Shown here: piece after piece, positions 16,238 to 24,012 of the stretch
How the letters are laid out: each line of letters starts with the position of its first letter
Position numbering within the stretch: position 1 is the stretch's first letter
Assembly: GCA_015999745.1 (NCBI GenBank)
Contig: JAECQP010000022.1
Span: 1 to 51,870, forward strand
From: Sphingobacteriia bacterium
GTDB lineage: Bacteria > Bacteroidota > Bacteroidia > Chitinophagales > Chitinophagaceae
DNA: 51,870 nucleotides
Direction: 5' to 3'
The notes under the pieces: generated by a model
The model's database searches: none
What the model was told of the DNA's origin: nothing
The model's input: only the letters and a program-made list of their open reading frames with translations
Program-made: the position numbers and the translations under genes

Positions 16238-16935
16238 TTTCTTAGTTGCTGTAACAGTGCCTTTAAGTCTTTCGGAACGGGCGCTTCCAACTCAAAACTT
16301 TCGCCATTCATACTGAAATTCAGCCTGAATGAGTGGAGCGCCAGTCTCAATAAAATGGGTCTTTCTTCTTCCGCTGCCTTTGCCAGCTTGAAGTTTCTTT
16401 TGATAGAGGATAATAAAATCGGCTTAGGATCGCCGTATATGTCATCACAAACGATGGAATGTCCTATATGTTGCATATGCACCCTGATTTGGTGCGTTCT
16501 GCCGGTATGAATCTGGAACTGTACCCAGGAGTACAGCCTGAAAGATTCGAGTACCTTATAATCGGTTAGTGAGGGTTTCCCCTTTACATGCGTGACCATT
16601 TTGGTGGTTTTACCCGGATGCTCCATAATAGCTGCATCAATACTGCCCTCCTCATTGATCATCTGCCCGTTCACTAACCCTACATAAAATTTCTCCATTT
16701 CCCGGCTTTCAAAAAGCCTGGAAAGCTCCTTGTGAGCATCTTCGTTCTTTGCAAAGATAATGATCCCGCTGGTATCCCGGTCAAGCCGGTGAACGGTGAA
16801 TATATTTCCATACCGTTCTTTCAACAGGTCTTTCAAAGAAATCTCAACCCCCATTCTGTCGGGGATGCTCAGTAACCCGGAGGGTTTATTAACGGCAACA
16901 AAGTCTTTGTTCTCAAAAATGATCTCCAGGTGCAT
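16225..16935 (-). CDS. RluA-family RNA pseudouridine synthase
   Basis: 236 residues, a stand-alone catalytic domain without an N-terminal S4 domain. The catalytic motif HRLDRDTSG lies at about 49-57, with the nucleophilic aspartate in RLDRDT. The RluA-type motifs HTGRTHQIRVHM near 142-153 and IVCDDIYG near 161-168 also match. Enzymes of this family turn specific uridines of rRNA or tRNA into pseudouridine. The short form resembles RluA and TruC more than RluC or RluD, but the target position cannot be assigned. The gene lies 1 bp downstream of the RsuA-type synthase and overlaps the histidine kinase start by 13 bp. Confidence 0.88.
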   Translation of the reverse strand: MHLEIIFENKDFVAVNKPSGLLSIPDRMGVEISLKDLLKERYGNIFTVHRLDRDTSGIIIFAKNEDAHKELSRLFESREMEKFYVGLVNGQMINEEGSIDAAIMEHPGKTTKMVTHVKGKPSLTDYKVLESFRLYSWVQFQIHTGRTHQIRVHMQHIGHSIVCDDIYGDPKPILLSSIKRNFKLAKAAEEERPILLRLALHSFRLNFSMNGESFELEAPVPKDLKALLQQLRKWKG

Positions 16936-16936
16936 A

Positions 16937-18019
16937 TTATTCTGTTGCCTTGTTTTTTCTGATAAATGATTTGTTCATGTATTTCAGCAGCCTTACTTCC
17001 TTCTCGTTCAGGTGGCGCCATTTGCTCCTTTCTACATTCTTTTTAGTGAGGTTGGCAAACATGACCCTGTCCAGCGCTTTTACGTCGTACCCCAGGTGTT
17101 CAAAAATCCTTCTCACAATCCTGTTTCTGCCGCTGTGGATCTCAATCCCCACCACATGCTTGCTTTTGCTGTCTGCATAGCCAACAGAATCGGCGGCTAC
17201 AAAACCATCTTCGAGTGTTACCCCGCTCACAATCTGATCCAGGTCTTTTTTGGTAACAGGTTTATCGAGGGTAACTTCATAAATTTTTTTTACTTCAAAA
17301 GAGGGGTGGGTTAATTTCTGCGCCAGTTCACCGTCGTTGGTGAGCAGCAGTACACCGGTGGTGTTTCTGTCTAACCTGCCTACCGGGTATACTCTTTCCA
17401 ATGTGGCCCCCTTAACCAGGTCCAGTACGGTTTTTCTTCCCTGTGGATCATTGGCTGTAGTAATGAAATCCTTAGGCTTATTCAGCAAAATGTATACGGA
17501 GTTCTTTTGCAGGAAAATTTCCTTTCCCTTCACCGTTACTTTATCAGCCTGAGAAACCTTGTATCCCGGTTCAAATAATTTGTCTCCGTTTACGGTGACC
17601 TTGCCAGCCTTCACCAGCTCAGCAGCTTCTCTTCTGCCGCATACACCTGCATGCGCAATGAATTTATTCAGCGGAATTAAACTGTCGGGTGTTTGCTGAT
17701 CGGTGTAGTCGGGTTTTTTACCGCCTGCTGCAGGTTTGGCGCCGCGGCTGCCTGCAGGAACGATTGGGCGTGCACTACGGTCGGGAGCAGGTTTTTTAGC
17801 GCGATCCGTGCTGCGTGGTTGTGCGGCACTGCGTTTCTCAGGTTTTGGGTCTTCCCAAACCTCACCCCTGGCTTTGGCTTTTTTTCTGGCCCTCATTTCT
17901 TCACCTGCGGCGCGTGCCTCGGCTTTTACTTTTCTTTTTTCCTGCCTGTAAGCTTCCTTAACGGCGCTGCCTTTTTTCTTGTCGGCGAATTTGTTGAAGT
18001 TGTCTGTTCTTTTTTGCAT
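16937..18019 (-). CDS. RsuA/RluB-family rRNA pseudouridine synthase with basic N-terminal extension
   Basis: 360 residues. The first 110 or so are a low-complexity, Lys/Arg/Ala/Pro-rich tail (AEARAAGEEMRARKKAKARG and similar) that probably binds RNA non-specifically. An S4 RNA-binding domain follows at about 118-165 (IPLNKFIAHAGVCGRREAAE, KVTVNG). The catalytic domain runs from about 178 to 340 with the RsuA-type motif GRLDRNTTGVLLLTNDG and its catalytic aspartate near 218, and GRNRIVRRIFEHLG near 298-311. RluB modifies 23S rRNA position 2605 in E. coli, and this is the closest match in layout. It lies between rlmN and the RluA-type gene. Confidence 0.88.
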   Translation of the reverse strand: MQKRTDNFNKFADKKKGSAVKEAYRQEKRKVKAEARAAGEEMRARKKAKARGEVWEDPKPEKRSAAQPRSTDRAKKPAPDRSARPIVPAGSRGAKPAAGGKKPDYTDQQTPDSLIPLNKFIAHAGVCGRREAAELVKAGKVTVNGDKLFEPGYKVSQADKVTVKGKEIFLQKNSVYILLNKPKDFITTANDPQGRKTVLDLVKGATLERVYPVGRLDRNTTGVLLLTNDGELAQKLTHPSFEVKKIYEVTLDKPVTKKDLDQIVSGVTLEDGFVAADSVGYADSKSKHVVGIEIHSGRNRIVRRIFEHLGYDVKALDRVMFANLTKKNVERSKWRHLNEKEVRLLKYMNKSFIRKNKATE

Positions 18020-18062
18020 GTTGATCGTTTTGCTGTTTTACAACAGGAATGTGAATGTGGAA

Positions 18063-19112
18063 TTAAGCCTTGTCTTTATTGGCTAACTGTCCGCAGGCAG
18101 CGTCTATATCTTTACCCCTGCTTCTGCGTAAACGTGCGTTTACTTTATTGGCAGCGAGAATGTTCATGAAATTCTGAACATCTTCCTCATCGGGCTTGGT
18201 GAATTTAAATGCGTCGATGCTGTTGTATTCAATGATATTAATCAGGTCGGCGGGGATCTGGCGGAACAGTTTTGTTAACTCTTCTGCGTCTTTGGGAGAA
18301 TCGTTCAGGTTCTTAAACAGGATGTATTCGAGGGTGATTTCATTGCCTGTTTTCTTGTAAAAATAATTCAGGGCCTCCACCAATACCTTAATATTGTTGG
18401 TTTCATTGATCGGCATAATCTGGTTGCGCTTTTCGTCGTTGGGCGCATGCAGGGAAAGGGCCAGCTTAAAGCGAACCTCATCATCTCCCAGCATTTTGAT
18501 TTGCTTGGCCACACCTGCCGTAGAAACCGTGATTCTGCGCGGGCTCATAAATAATCCGTCTTCGGAAGTAATGCGTTCAATCGCTTTCATCACGTTGCCA
18601 TAGTTCATAAGCGGTTCACCCATACCCATGAACACAATATTGGTCAGTTTCTTCTCAAAAACCTGCTCGCTTTGCTGGTTGATCAAAACCACCTGGTCTA
18701 TAATTTCATCGTAGGTCAGGTTTCTTTTACGGTCCATATAACCCGTTGCACAGAATTTGCAACTGAGGCTGCAACCGATCTGCGAAGAAACGCAGGCCGT
18801 TTTACGTTCGTCGGTAGGAATCAGCACCCCCTCAATAAAGTGGCCGTCGAAGGTTTTGAAACGGCTTTTAACCGTACCATCGCTGCTGTACTGGGTAGTG
18901 TTTACCGCTAAGGCTGGAAGTGAAAAATCGGCAGCCAGTTTGTTCCTCAGCTCTTTGCTGAGGTTACTCATGGCATCAAAGCTATGGGCGTGCTTTTGCC
19001 AGAGCCATTCCTGGACCTGTTTTAACCGAAACTTCTTTTCGCCGATACGGTCGAAATAGGCTTCAAGGTCGGCCGGATGCTGGTGGCGGATATTTGGTAA
19101 AAGGGCGCTCAT
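18063..19112 (-). CDS. rlmN: Dual-specificity RNA methyltransferase RlmN
   Basis: 349 residues; a radical SAM enzyme that makes 2-methyladenosine at A2503 of 23S rRNA and at A37 of some tRNAs. The radical SAM cluster is C114, C118 and C121 in GCSLSCKFCATG. The methyl-carrying pair is C340 near the C-terminus (DAACGQL) and its partner in the N-terminal part of the fold. GEPLMNY, SLHAPND and the conserved C-terminal RSRGKDI motif match the family. Its -7 box lies only 4 nt before the ATG. The RsuA-type and RluA-type synthase genes follow on the same strand (43-bp gap to the first), making an RNA-modification group. Confidence 0.96.
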   Translation of the reverse strand: MSALLPNIRHQHPADLEAYFDRIGEKKFRLKQVQEWLWQKHAHSFDAMSNLSKELRNKLAADFSLPALAVNTTQYSSDGTVKSRFKTFDGHFIEGVLIPTDERKTACVSSQIGCSLSCKFCATGYMDRKRNLTYDEIIDQVVLINQQSEQVFEKKLTNIVFMGMGEPLMNYGNVMKAIERITSEDGLFMSPRRITVSTAGVAKQIKMLGDDEVRFKLALSLHAPNDEKRNQIMPINETNNIKVLVEALNYFYKKTGNEITLEYILFKNLNDSPKDAEELTKLFRQIPADLINIIEYNSIDAFKFTKPDEEDVQNFMNILAANKVNARLRRSRGKDIDAACGQLANKDKA

Positions 19113-19116
19113 GCTG

Positions 19117-19124
19117 CAAAGATA
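19117..19124 (-). promoter_or_regulatory. rlmN -7 box, four bases before the start codon
   Basis: On the minus strand this reads TATCTTTG, exact to TAnnTTTG, followed by CAGC and then the ATG at 19112. Transcription should start at or next to the ATG, giving a leaderless mRNA. A TTTG lies 14 nt upstream, shorter than the standard spacer. Confidence 0.6.
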
Positions 19125-19194
19125 ACCCGAACAGGCTCCAAACCGTTATTTATGCGGTAAATTATATATTGCAGAACATTATAAAGATTGAAAT

Positions 19195-20391
19195 ATGACG
19201 AATGCCTGTTATGTGATAGACGTGGTAAGGACGCCCATTGGCCGTTTTGGCGGGAAGCTGAGTAGTGTACGTCCGGACGATTTACTGGCCCATGCCATAC
19301 GGGCATTAATGGAAAGAAATTCCGGAATAGACCCGGCAGCCATCGAAGATGTGATTGCGGGAGCAGCCAACCAGGCAGGAGAAGACAACCGGAATGTGGC
19401 CCGTATGGCGGCCCTGCTGGCCGGATTACCGGTAACCGTAGCCGGAAATACAGTGAACCGTCTTTGTGCCAGTGGCATGCAGGCGATTATGGACGCGGCC
19501 AGGGCCATTTACTGTAACGAAGGGCTTTTTTACATTGCAGCCGGGGTAGAGAGCATGACCCGGGCGCCTTTTGTAACCGCCAAGGCGGAAGAAGCCTGGA
19601 GCAGAAAAACAGAAACCTACGATTCCAGCTTTGGCTGGCGGTTCATCAATAAAAAGCTGGCGGAAATGTACCATCCTTACAGTATGGGAGAAACCGCTGA
19701 AAATGTAGCCAAACAATGGGCCATCAGCCGCGAAGAGCAGGATGTATTTGCATTTGGCTCACAGCAGAAATACGCTGCCGCCCTAAAGGAGGGCAAATGG
19801 GAGGAGGAAATTACTGCAGTGGAAATGATGAACAACCGGATGATCAGCTGGATGAACCAGGATGAACATCCCCGGGAAACCAGCCTGGAAAAACTGGCTG
19901 CACTGAAACCGGCCTTTATCGCCAATGGTACGGTAACAGCGGGTAATTCTTCCGGAATCAATGATGGAGCGGCAGCCATGCTGCTGGCCAGCGAAGAAGC
20001 CGTAAAACTCTTTCAGTTGCAACCCCTGGCCCGTGTGGTATCCATGGGGGTAGCCGGCGTAAATCCCGCCATCATGGGCATCGGCCCGGTTCCTGCAACC
20101 AATAAAGCCTTGAAAAGGGCGGGGCTTTCCGTAAATGACCTGGACCTGGTAGAATTGAATGAGGCATTTGCAGCGCAAAGTATTGCCTGCATCCGCGATC
20201 TGCAGCTGGATGCGGAAAAAGTGAATGTGAACGGTGGCGCTATTGCGCTGGGGCATCCGCTCGGGTGCAGCGGCACCCGTATCTCCGGCACCCTGCTACA
20301 CGAAATGCGTCGCCGTAAATCACGGTACGGACTGGCAAGTATGTGCGTAGGGGTAGGGCAGGGTGCAGCGATTATTTTTGAAGGCGCTTAA
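19195..20391 (+). CDS. Thiolase (acetyl-CoA C-acyltransferase)
   Basis: 398 residues, a full-length thiolase. The acyl-carrying nucleophile is C91 in NRLCASGMQAIMDAARA, the other catalytic residues are H354 in ALGHPLGCSGTRI and C384 in MCVGVGQGAA, and NEAFAAQ at 322-328 is intact. Thiolases either split 3-ketoacyl-CoA or condense two acyl-CoA units. The pattern around C91 is like degradative thiolases of the FadA/PcaF group, but substrate range cannot be decided. No other beta-oxidation gene is next to it. It is divergent from rlmN across 82 bp, which contains TATATTGC, a near match to the -7 box, about 28 nt before the ATG. Confidence 0.92.
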   Translation: MTNACYVIDVVRTPIGRFGGKLSSVRPDDLLAHAIRALMERNSGIDPAAIEDVIAGAANQAGEDNRNVARMAALLAGLPVTVAGNTVNRLCASGMQAIMDAARAIYCNEGLFYIAAGVESMTRAPFVTAKAEEAWSRKTETYDSSFGWRFINKKLAEMYHPYSMGETAENVAKQWAISREEQDVFAFGSQQKYAAALKEGKWEEEITAVEMMNNRMISWMNQDEHPRETSLEKLAALKPAFIANGTVTAGNSSGINDGAAAMLLASEEAVKLFQLQPLARVVSMGVAGVNPAIMGIGPVPATNKALKRAGLSVNDLDLVELNEAFAAQSIACIRDLQLDAEKVNVNGGAIALGHPLGCSGTRISGTLLHEMRRRKSRYGLASMCVGVGQGAAIIFEGA

Positions 20392-20471
20392 CAAAAAAAT
20401 GATAACTGCCTTATATGAACTAATGGAGGTAATAGTTTATTTTAGCGAACATTCACCACAAAAAAAAGCCA

Positions 20472-20837
20472 ATGAAAAAAGTCCTTTTATTCTCACTGTT
20501 GCTGATGGGCGTTTCTTTTGCAGCTACTGCGCAAACGCAATCGACAGATACCACTGTATTGAAACAATACCTGGGTAAGTACAAATTTCCGGAAGGAAGC
20601 CCGGTAACCGATGTGACCGTGGCGATTGAAAACGGCGTATTAACAATGGCTTCTTCCGCAGGAAACTCTGTGCTCGAAAAACAGGGAGAGGATGTATATG
20701 CCATTCTACAATTTCAGGGAACGGCCACGTTCAAAAGAAACGAGGAGAAAAAAGTGATCGGTGTAAACATTTTTGCAATGGGTTACACCCTGGAGGGCAC
20801 AAGGGAAGAAACTGCAGTACAGTTGAAAAAACCGTAA
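20472..20837 (+). CDS. Small exported protein, DUF3471-like beta domain
   Basis: 121 residues. A Sec signal (MKKVLLFSLLLMGVSFAATAQ, cleaved near residue 21) is followed by a compact beta-rich domain: LKQYLGKYKFPEGSPVTDVTV, an inner repeat ENGVLTMASSAG, and FQGTATFKRNEEKKVIGVNI. The LGKY...V.V....G.L pattern resembles the lipocalin-like DUF3471 domain that often follows beta-lactamase-type enzymes, here on its own and secreted. Function unknown. It lies 80 bp after the thiolase gene and is convergent with hisS; its terminator is inside the hisS coding sequence. Confidence 0.75.
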   Translation: MKKVLLFSLLLMGVSFAATAQTQSTDTTVLKQYLGKYKFPEGSPVTDVTVAIENGVLTMASSAGNSVLEKQGEDVYAILQFQGTATFKRNEEKKVIGVNIFAMGYTLEGTREETAVQLKKP

Positions 20838-20854
20838 AGCCAATCATACACAGA

Positions 20855-22219
20855 TTAAAATATGGATTCCACGAGCTCTGCTTGTGGAATCGTTTTTTGC
20901 TCCCCTGTCTGAATGTTTTTAACATTGCAGGTACCTCCCTGCAGTTCCGTGGTTCCCAGCACTACCACAAAAGGAATATTCTTTTTTTCTGCATATTTAA
21001 ATTGCTTGTCTAGTTTGGCGGTTTCGTGGAACAGCTCAGATGCCACTCCTCTTTCACGGAGTTCCTGCATCAGTTCAAATGCCCGCTCACTCTCCGCCTT
21101 GCCCAGGTTAAAGAACAAAAGTTTGGTGCCGCGCTGTACTTCATCCGGAAACAAATGCAGTTCTTCCAGTACATCATAAATACGGTCCACGCCAAAACTT
21201 ACACCAACACCAGGCACGTTGGGAACACCAAATAAACCGGTAAGGTCGTCGTAACGGCCACCGCCGCCAATGCTGCCCATCTGGGCGCCAATGGCTTTTA
21301 CTTCAAAGATGATCCCGGTATAATAATTCAATCCCCTTGCAAGGGTAAAATCGGTTACTACAAAAGAATCTCCGGTGGCTACCCGGTGATTGAGCACATA
21401 TTCAATTTCCTCAATACCCTTCAGCCCGGTTTCATTATTGCCCAGCAGTTGCTTCAGTTGCTGAATTTTTTCTGTATCGGTTCCGGTGATATTCAGGTAT
21501 TGTTCAATGGTGGCAATCTGTCCGGCAGAAAGCCCCCTGGTTGCCAGTTCTTCCTTCACTTTTTCCAAACCTATTTTATCGAGCTTGTCAATGGCAACGG
21601 TAATATTGACCAACTGATCTGCACCGCCGCAAATTGCTGCGAGTGCCGCCAGAATTTTTCTGCTGTTGATCCTGATTTCAACCGGCAGGTTCAACCGGTC
21701 AAAAACAGTAGAATAAATAGACGCGAGCTCCACTTCGTTCAGCAGGCTGTTGCTGCCCACCACATCTGCATCGCACTGGTAAAACTCGCGGTAGCGGCCT
21801 TTCTGCGGGCGATCTGCGCGCCATACAGGCTGTATCTGGTAACGTTTAAAGGGGAGCGTCAGTTGCCCGTAGTTCATGGCAACATAACGTGCAAAAGGGA
21901 TGGTAAGATCGTAGCGCAATGCCCTTTCTGTAATGCCTTTTGTGTTTTTGCCGTTTAAAACCTTGTCGAAATCCTGTAATGCCTGCTCTTTTTTAGCAGG
22001 ATTATCCAGTCCGTTATTCAGTATTTTAAAGATGAGTTTATCCCCCTCTTCCCCATATTTACCCATCAGGGTATCCAGGTTTTCCATGGCCGGTGTTTCC
22101 AGCGGCTGAAAGCCGTATAATTCAAAAACAGTGCGGATGATACCGAATATATAATTGCGCTTCTGTACAACAGCGGCATTAAAATCCCTGGTTCCTTGTG
22201 GTATAGATGGTTTGCTCAT
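20855..22219 (-). CDS. hisS: Histidyl-tRNA synthetase
   Basis: 454 residues, a class II synthetase. Motif 1 lies near 30-60 (FELYGFQPLETPAME), motif 2 near 112-140 (RYQIQPVWRADRPQKGRYREF) and motif 3 in GGGRYDDLTGLFG near 316-328 with the following GVGVSFGVDRIYD. The histidine-specific RGLNYYTG box is present at about 290-297. The anticodon-binding domain occupies about 355-454. It charges tRNA-His. It follows the phosphatase gene by 15 bp on the same strand and is probably transcribed with it. Confidence 0.97.
   Translation of the reverse strand: MSKPSIPQGTRDFNAAVVQKRNYIFGIIRTVFELYGFQPLETPAMENLDTLMGKYGEEGDKLIFKILNNGLDNPAKKEQALQDFDKVLNGKNTKGITERALRYDLTIPFARYVAMNYGQLTLPFKRYQIQPVWRADRPQKGRYREFYQCDADVVGSNSLLNEVELASIYSTVFDRLNLPVEIRINSRKILAALAAICGGADQLVNITVAIDKLDKIGLEKVKEELATRGLSAGQIATIEQYLNITGTDTEKIQQLKQLLGNNETGLKGIEEIEYVLNHRVATGDSFVVTDFTLARGLNYYTGIIFEVKAIGAQMGSIGGGGRYDDLTGLFGVPNVPGVGVSFGVDRIYDVLEELHLFPDEVQRGTKLLFFNLGKAESERAFELMQELRERGVASELFHETAKLDKQFKYAEKKNIPFVVVLGTTELQGGTCNVKNIQTGEQKTIPQAELVESIF
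20865..20898 (+). terminator. Terminator of the small exported protein gene, inside hisS
   Basis: 8-bp stem GATTCCAC (20865-20872) / GTGGAATC (20884-20891), then G and six T on the plus strand. It ends the plus-strand transcript but lies in the last codons of the convergent hisS gene. Confidence 0.55.
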
Positions 22220-22234
22220 TGGGGCAAAAGTAGT

Positions 22235-22690
22235 TTATTTACTTTTTTCGATGATTTTTTCGCAGGCTTTCTCCAGCATACTGAATACTTCGTGATAGCC
22301 CGCTTCGCCGCCGTACCAGGGATCCGGCACTTCACGGTCTTCTCCGGGGTACAGTTCGTTGAGAATCAGCGCTACTTTCTCCGGCACCCAGTCTGCACCA
22401 CATAAACGATTGAGGTCGGTGTAATTAGAGCGGTCCATAACATAGATTTTGTCATAGAACCGTAAATCTTCCTTCCTGAATTGGCCGCATCGCTGACCGG
22501 AGATATCTATTCCGTTTGCATTGGCCACTTTTTGTGATAAGTGGTGGGGCGGTTCTCCAATATGAAAACCAGATGTGCCGGAACTGTGTATAACCCAGTC
22601 CAGGCCTGCATCTGCGGCTTTGTGGCGCAGGATTCCCTCTGCCAGCGGGCTCCTGCAGATATTACCGAGGCATACCATTAAAATTTTCAT
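22235..22690 (-). CDS. Low-molecular-weight protein-tyrosine phosphatase
   Basis: 151 residues. The P-loop CX5R is C7-LGNIC-R13 in VCLGNICRSPLAEG. The general-acid loop is VPDPWYGG near 118-125. Size and motif order match the eukaryotic-type low-molecular-weight phosphatases that dephosphorylate phosphotyrosine, often on polysaccharide-export kinases (BY-kinases). No such kinase or capsule gene is present in this window, so the substrate is open; the arginine-phosphatase branch cannot be excluded. It is the first gene of a two-gene unit with hisS and has an exact -7 box 5 nt before its ATG. Confidence 0.9.
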   Translation of the reverse strand: MKILMVCLGNICRSPLAEGILRHKAADAGLDWVIHSSGTSGFHIGEPPHHLSQKVANANGIDISGQRCGQFRKEDLRFYDKIYVMDRSNYTDLNRLCGADWVPEKVALILNELYPGEDREVPDPWYGGEAGYHEVFSMLEKACEKIIEKSK

Positions 22691-22695
22691 ATGAG

Positions 22696-22703
22696 CAAAT
22701 ATA
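22696..22703 (-). promoter_or_regulatory. -7 box of the phosphatase-hisS unit, five bases before the start codon
   Basis: On the minus strand this reads TATATTTG (exact TAnnTTTG), then CTCAT and the ATG at 22690. This predicts a leaderless or near-leaderless mRNA. Confidence 0.55.
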
Positions 22704-22824
22704 CTACCGGGTTAATGATCTAAAGCACAGCCCTGCTGCAGATATTCATCAATTATGGAATATCAAAAAAACTGCATCTCAGTAAAAATATTTCAATAAA
22801 TTGCCGTTCCCATTAAAAGAATGT

Positions 22825-23064
22825 ATGGAAAATAGTCTCAGAGATAAAAGCAGGCGTGGTTATTCCAATTTTCGTCGTTTGTATGATATTTCGATGGCTC
22901 TATTGTTTCTGGGTATGGGGGTGGCTATGTTTTTTTTGGAGCATCTCAGTGTAAATCTTGCGGTAGTAGAAGATACCGGATTTCGCTATTTCTTCGGAAG
23001 CATTTGTTTATTATATGGAGGCTTCCGTTTGTACAGGGGTATTAAGCAGACAGATAGAATATGA
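22825..23064 (+). CDS. Small two-helix membrane protein
   Basis: 79 residues from the ATG at 22825 (MENSLRDKSRRGYSNFRRLYD); in-frame codons open upstream from a TTG at 22801 but add nothing family-like. A basic N-terminus precedes one hydrophobic helix at about 24-42 and a second near 57-72, separated by a short loop. The stop overlaps the next ATG by 4 bases (ATGA), so it is translationally coupled to the PstS-like lipoprotein. In Bacteroidota, small membrane proteins of this sort are found between tonB and the PstS-like gene; that comparison is from memory. Function unknown. Confidence 0.75.
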   Translation: MENSLRDKSRRGYSNFRRLYDISMALLFLGMGVAMFFLEHLSVNLAVVEDTGFRYFFGSICLLYGGFRLYRGIKQTDRI

Positions 23065-23984
23065 TAAAATCATGTATTAATTTATTGTTACTGATCTGTT
23101 CTTTGTTCTTTGTTTCTTGTAGTTCCGGGGATAAGGTAACGGATGACAGGGACACACCGGAAAAGGGCACGATCCGGATCAGTGTGGATGAGAGTTTTAA
23201 ACCTGTCATTGAGGAAGAGTTAAGGGTACACCGTTCCCAGTTTCCGGAAGCGAATATCATTGCGAGCTATAAATCTGAGGCAGACTGCTTCAGGGATCTT
23301 CAGAAAGACAGCACCAGAATGATCATTGTTGCCAGGGGATTGACCGAAAAAGAGGTGGAGTTTTACAAAAGCACATTATCTTACAAGCCTCAATACGCCG
23401 AACTGGCCTATGATGCTGTTGCCGTAATTGTTAACAGAGCGGCTAAAGACAGCATTTTCAGTTTCAGGGATATTCAGGAAATATTGAGTGGAAAACAACC
23501 TGTAACAGCCATTATGGATGGCAAATCAGCCACCAGTACGGTTCGTTACCTGAAAGACAGTGTGCTGAAGAACCAGGCGTTTGGAAAGAATGTAGTGGCT
23601 GCTGAAAACAGCCAGGAGGTCATTGATATAGTTGCAAAAAGAACCGATGTGGTAGGATTTGTGGGCTTAAGCTGGGTAGGGGACTCTTATGACCCCGGGC
23701 AGGTGGCCTATCTGTCTAAGATCAGGTTGTCGAGAGTGGAGTGTACGGCCTGCCTTGAACCGGATATTTACGCCAAGCCCTCCCAGGCTACCATTACCAG
23801 GGGCGAGTATCCTTTGGCACGACCATTGTACTATGTGTTGAAAGAGAATGCAGCGGGATTGGGAACAGGGTTTATGAATTTTATGAGCCTCGAACGCGGA
23901 CAACTGATATTCAGGAGAGCGTTTCTGGCTCCGGCTAAAATGGCTTTTCACCGCAGGGCGGGAAGCATAAAAGAAGAGGAATAA
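23061..23984 (+). CDS. PstS-like periplasmic-binding lipoprotein
   Basis: 307 residues. A lipoprotein signal with lipobox FVSC (C20). The mature part is a type 2 periplasmic-binding fold of the phosphate-binding PstS kind: GTIRISVDESFKPVIEEEL, then AYDAVAVIVNRAAKDS, FSFRDIQEILSG and a C-terminal lobe with YPLARPLYYVLKENA, all hallmark segments of that family. There is no ABC permease or ATPase gene near it, so transport by the usual Pst system is unlikely. It is flanked by a small membrane protein and an exported TPR protein. I infer an envelope sensor or accessory role rather than nutrient uptake. Confidence 0.85.
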   Translation: MIKSCINLLLLICSLFFVSCSSGDKVTDDRDTPEKGTIRISVDESFKPVIEEELRVHRSQFPEANIIASYKSEADCFRDLQKDSTRMIIVARGLTEKEVEFYKSTLSYKPQYAELAYDAVAVIVNRAAKDSIFSFRDIQEILSGKQPVTAIMDGKSATSTVRYLKDSVLKNQAFGKNVVAAENSQEVIDIVAKRTDVVGFVGLSWVGDSYDPGQVAYLSKIRLSRVECTACLEPDIYAKPSQATITRGEYPLARPLYYVLKENAAGLGTGFMNFMSLERGQLIFRRAFLAPAKMAFHRRAGSIKEEE

Positions 23985-24012
23985 CACACCAACTATAAAA
24001 AAAGAGAGAGAC

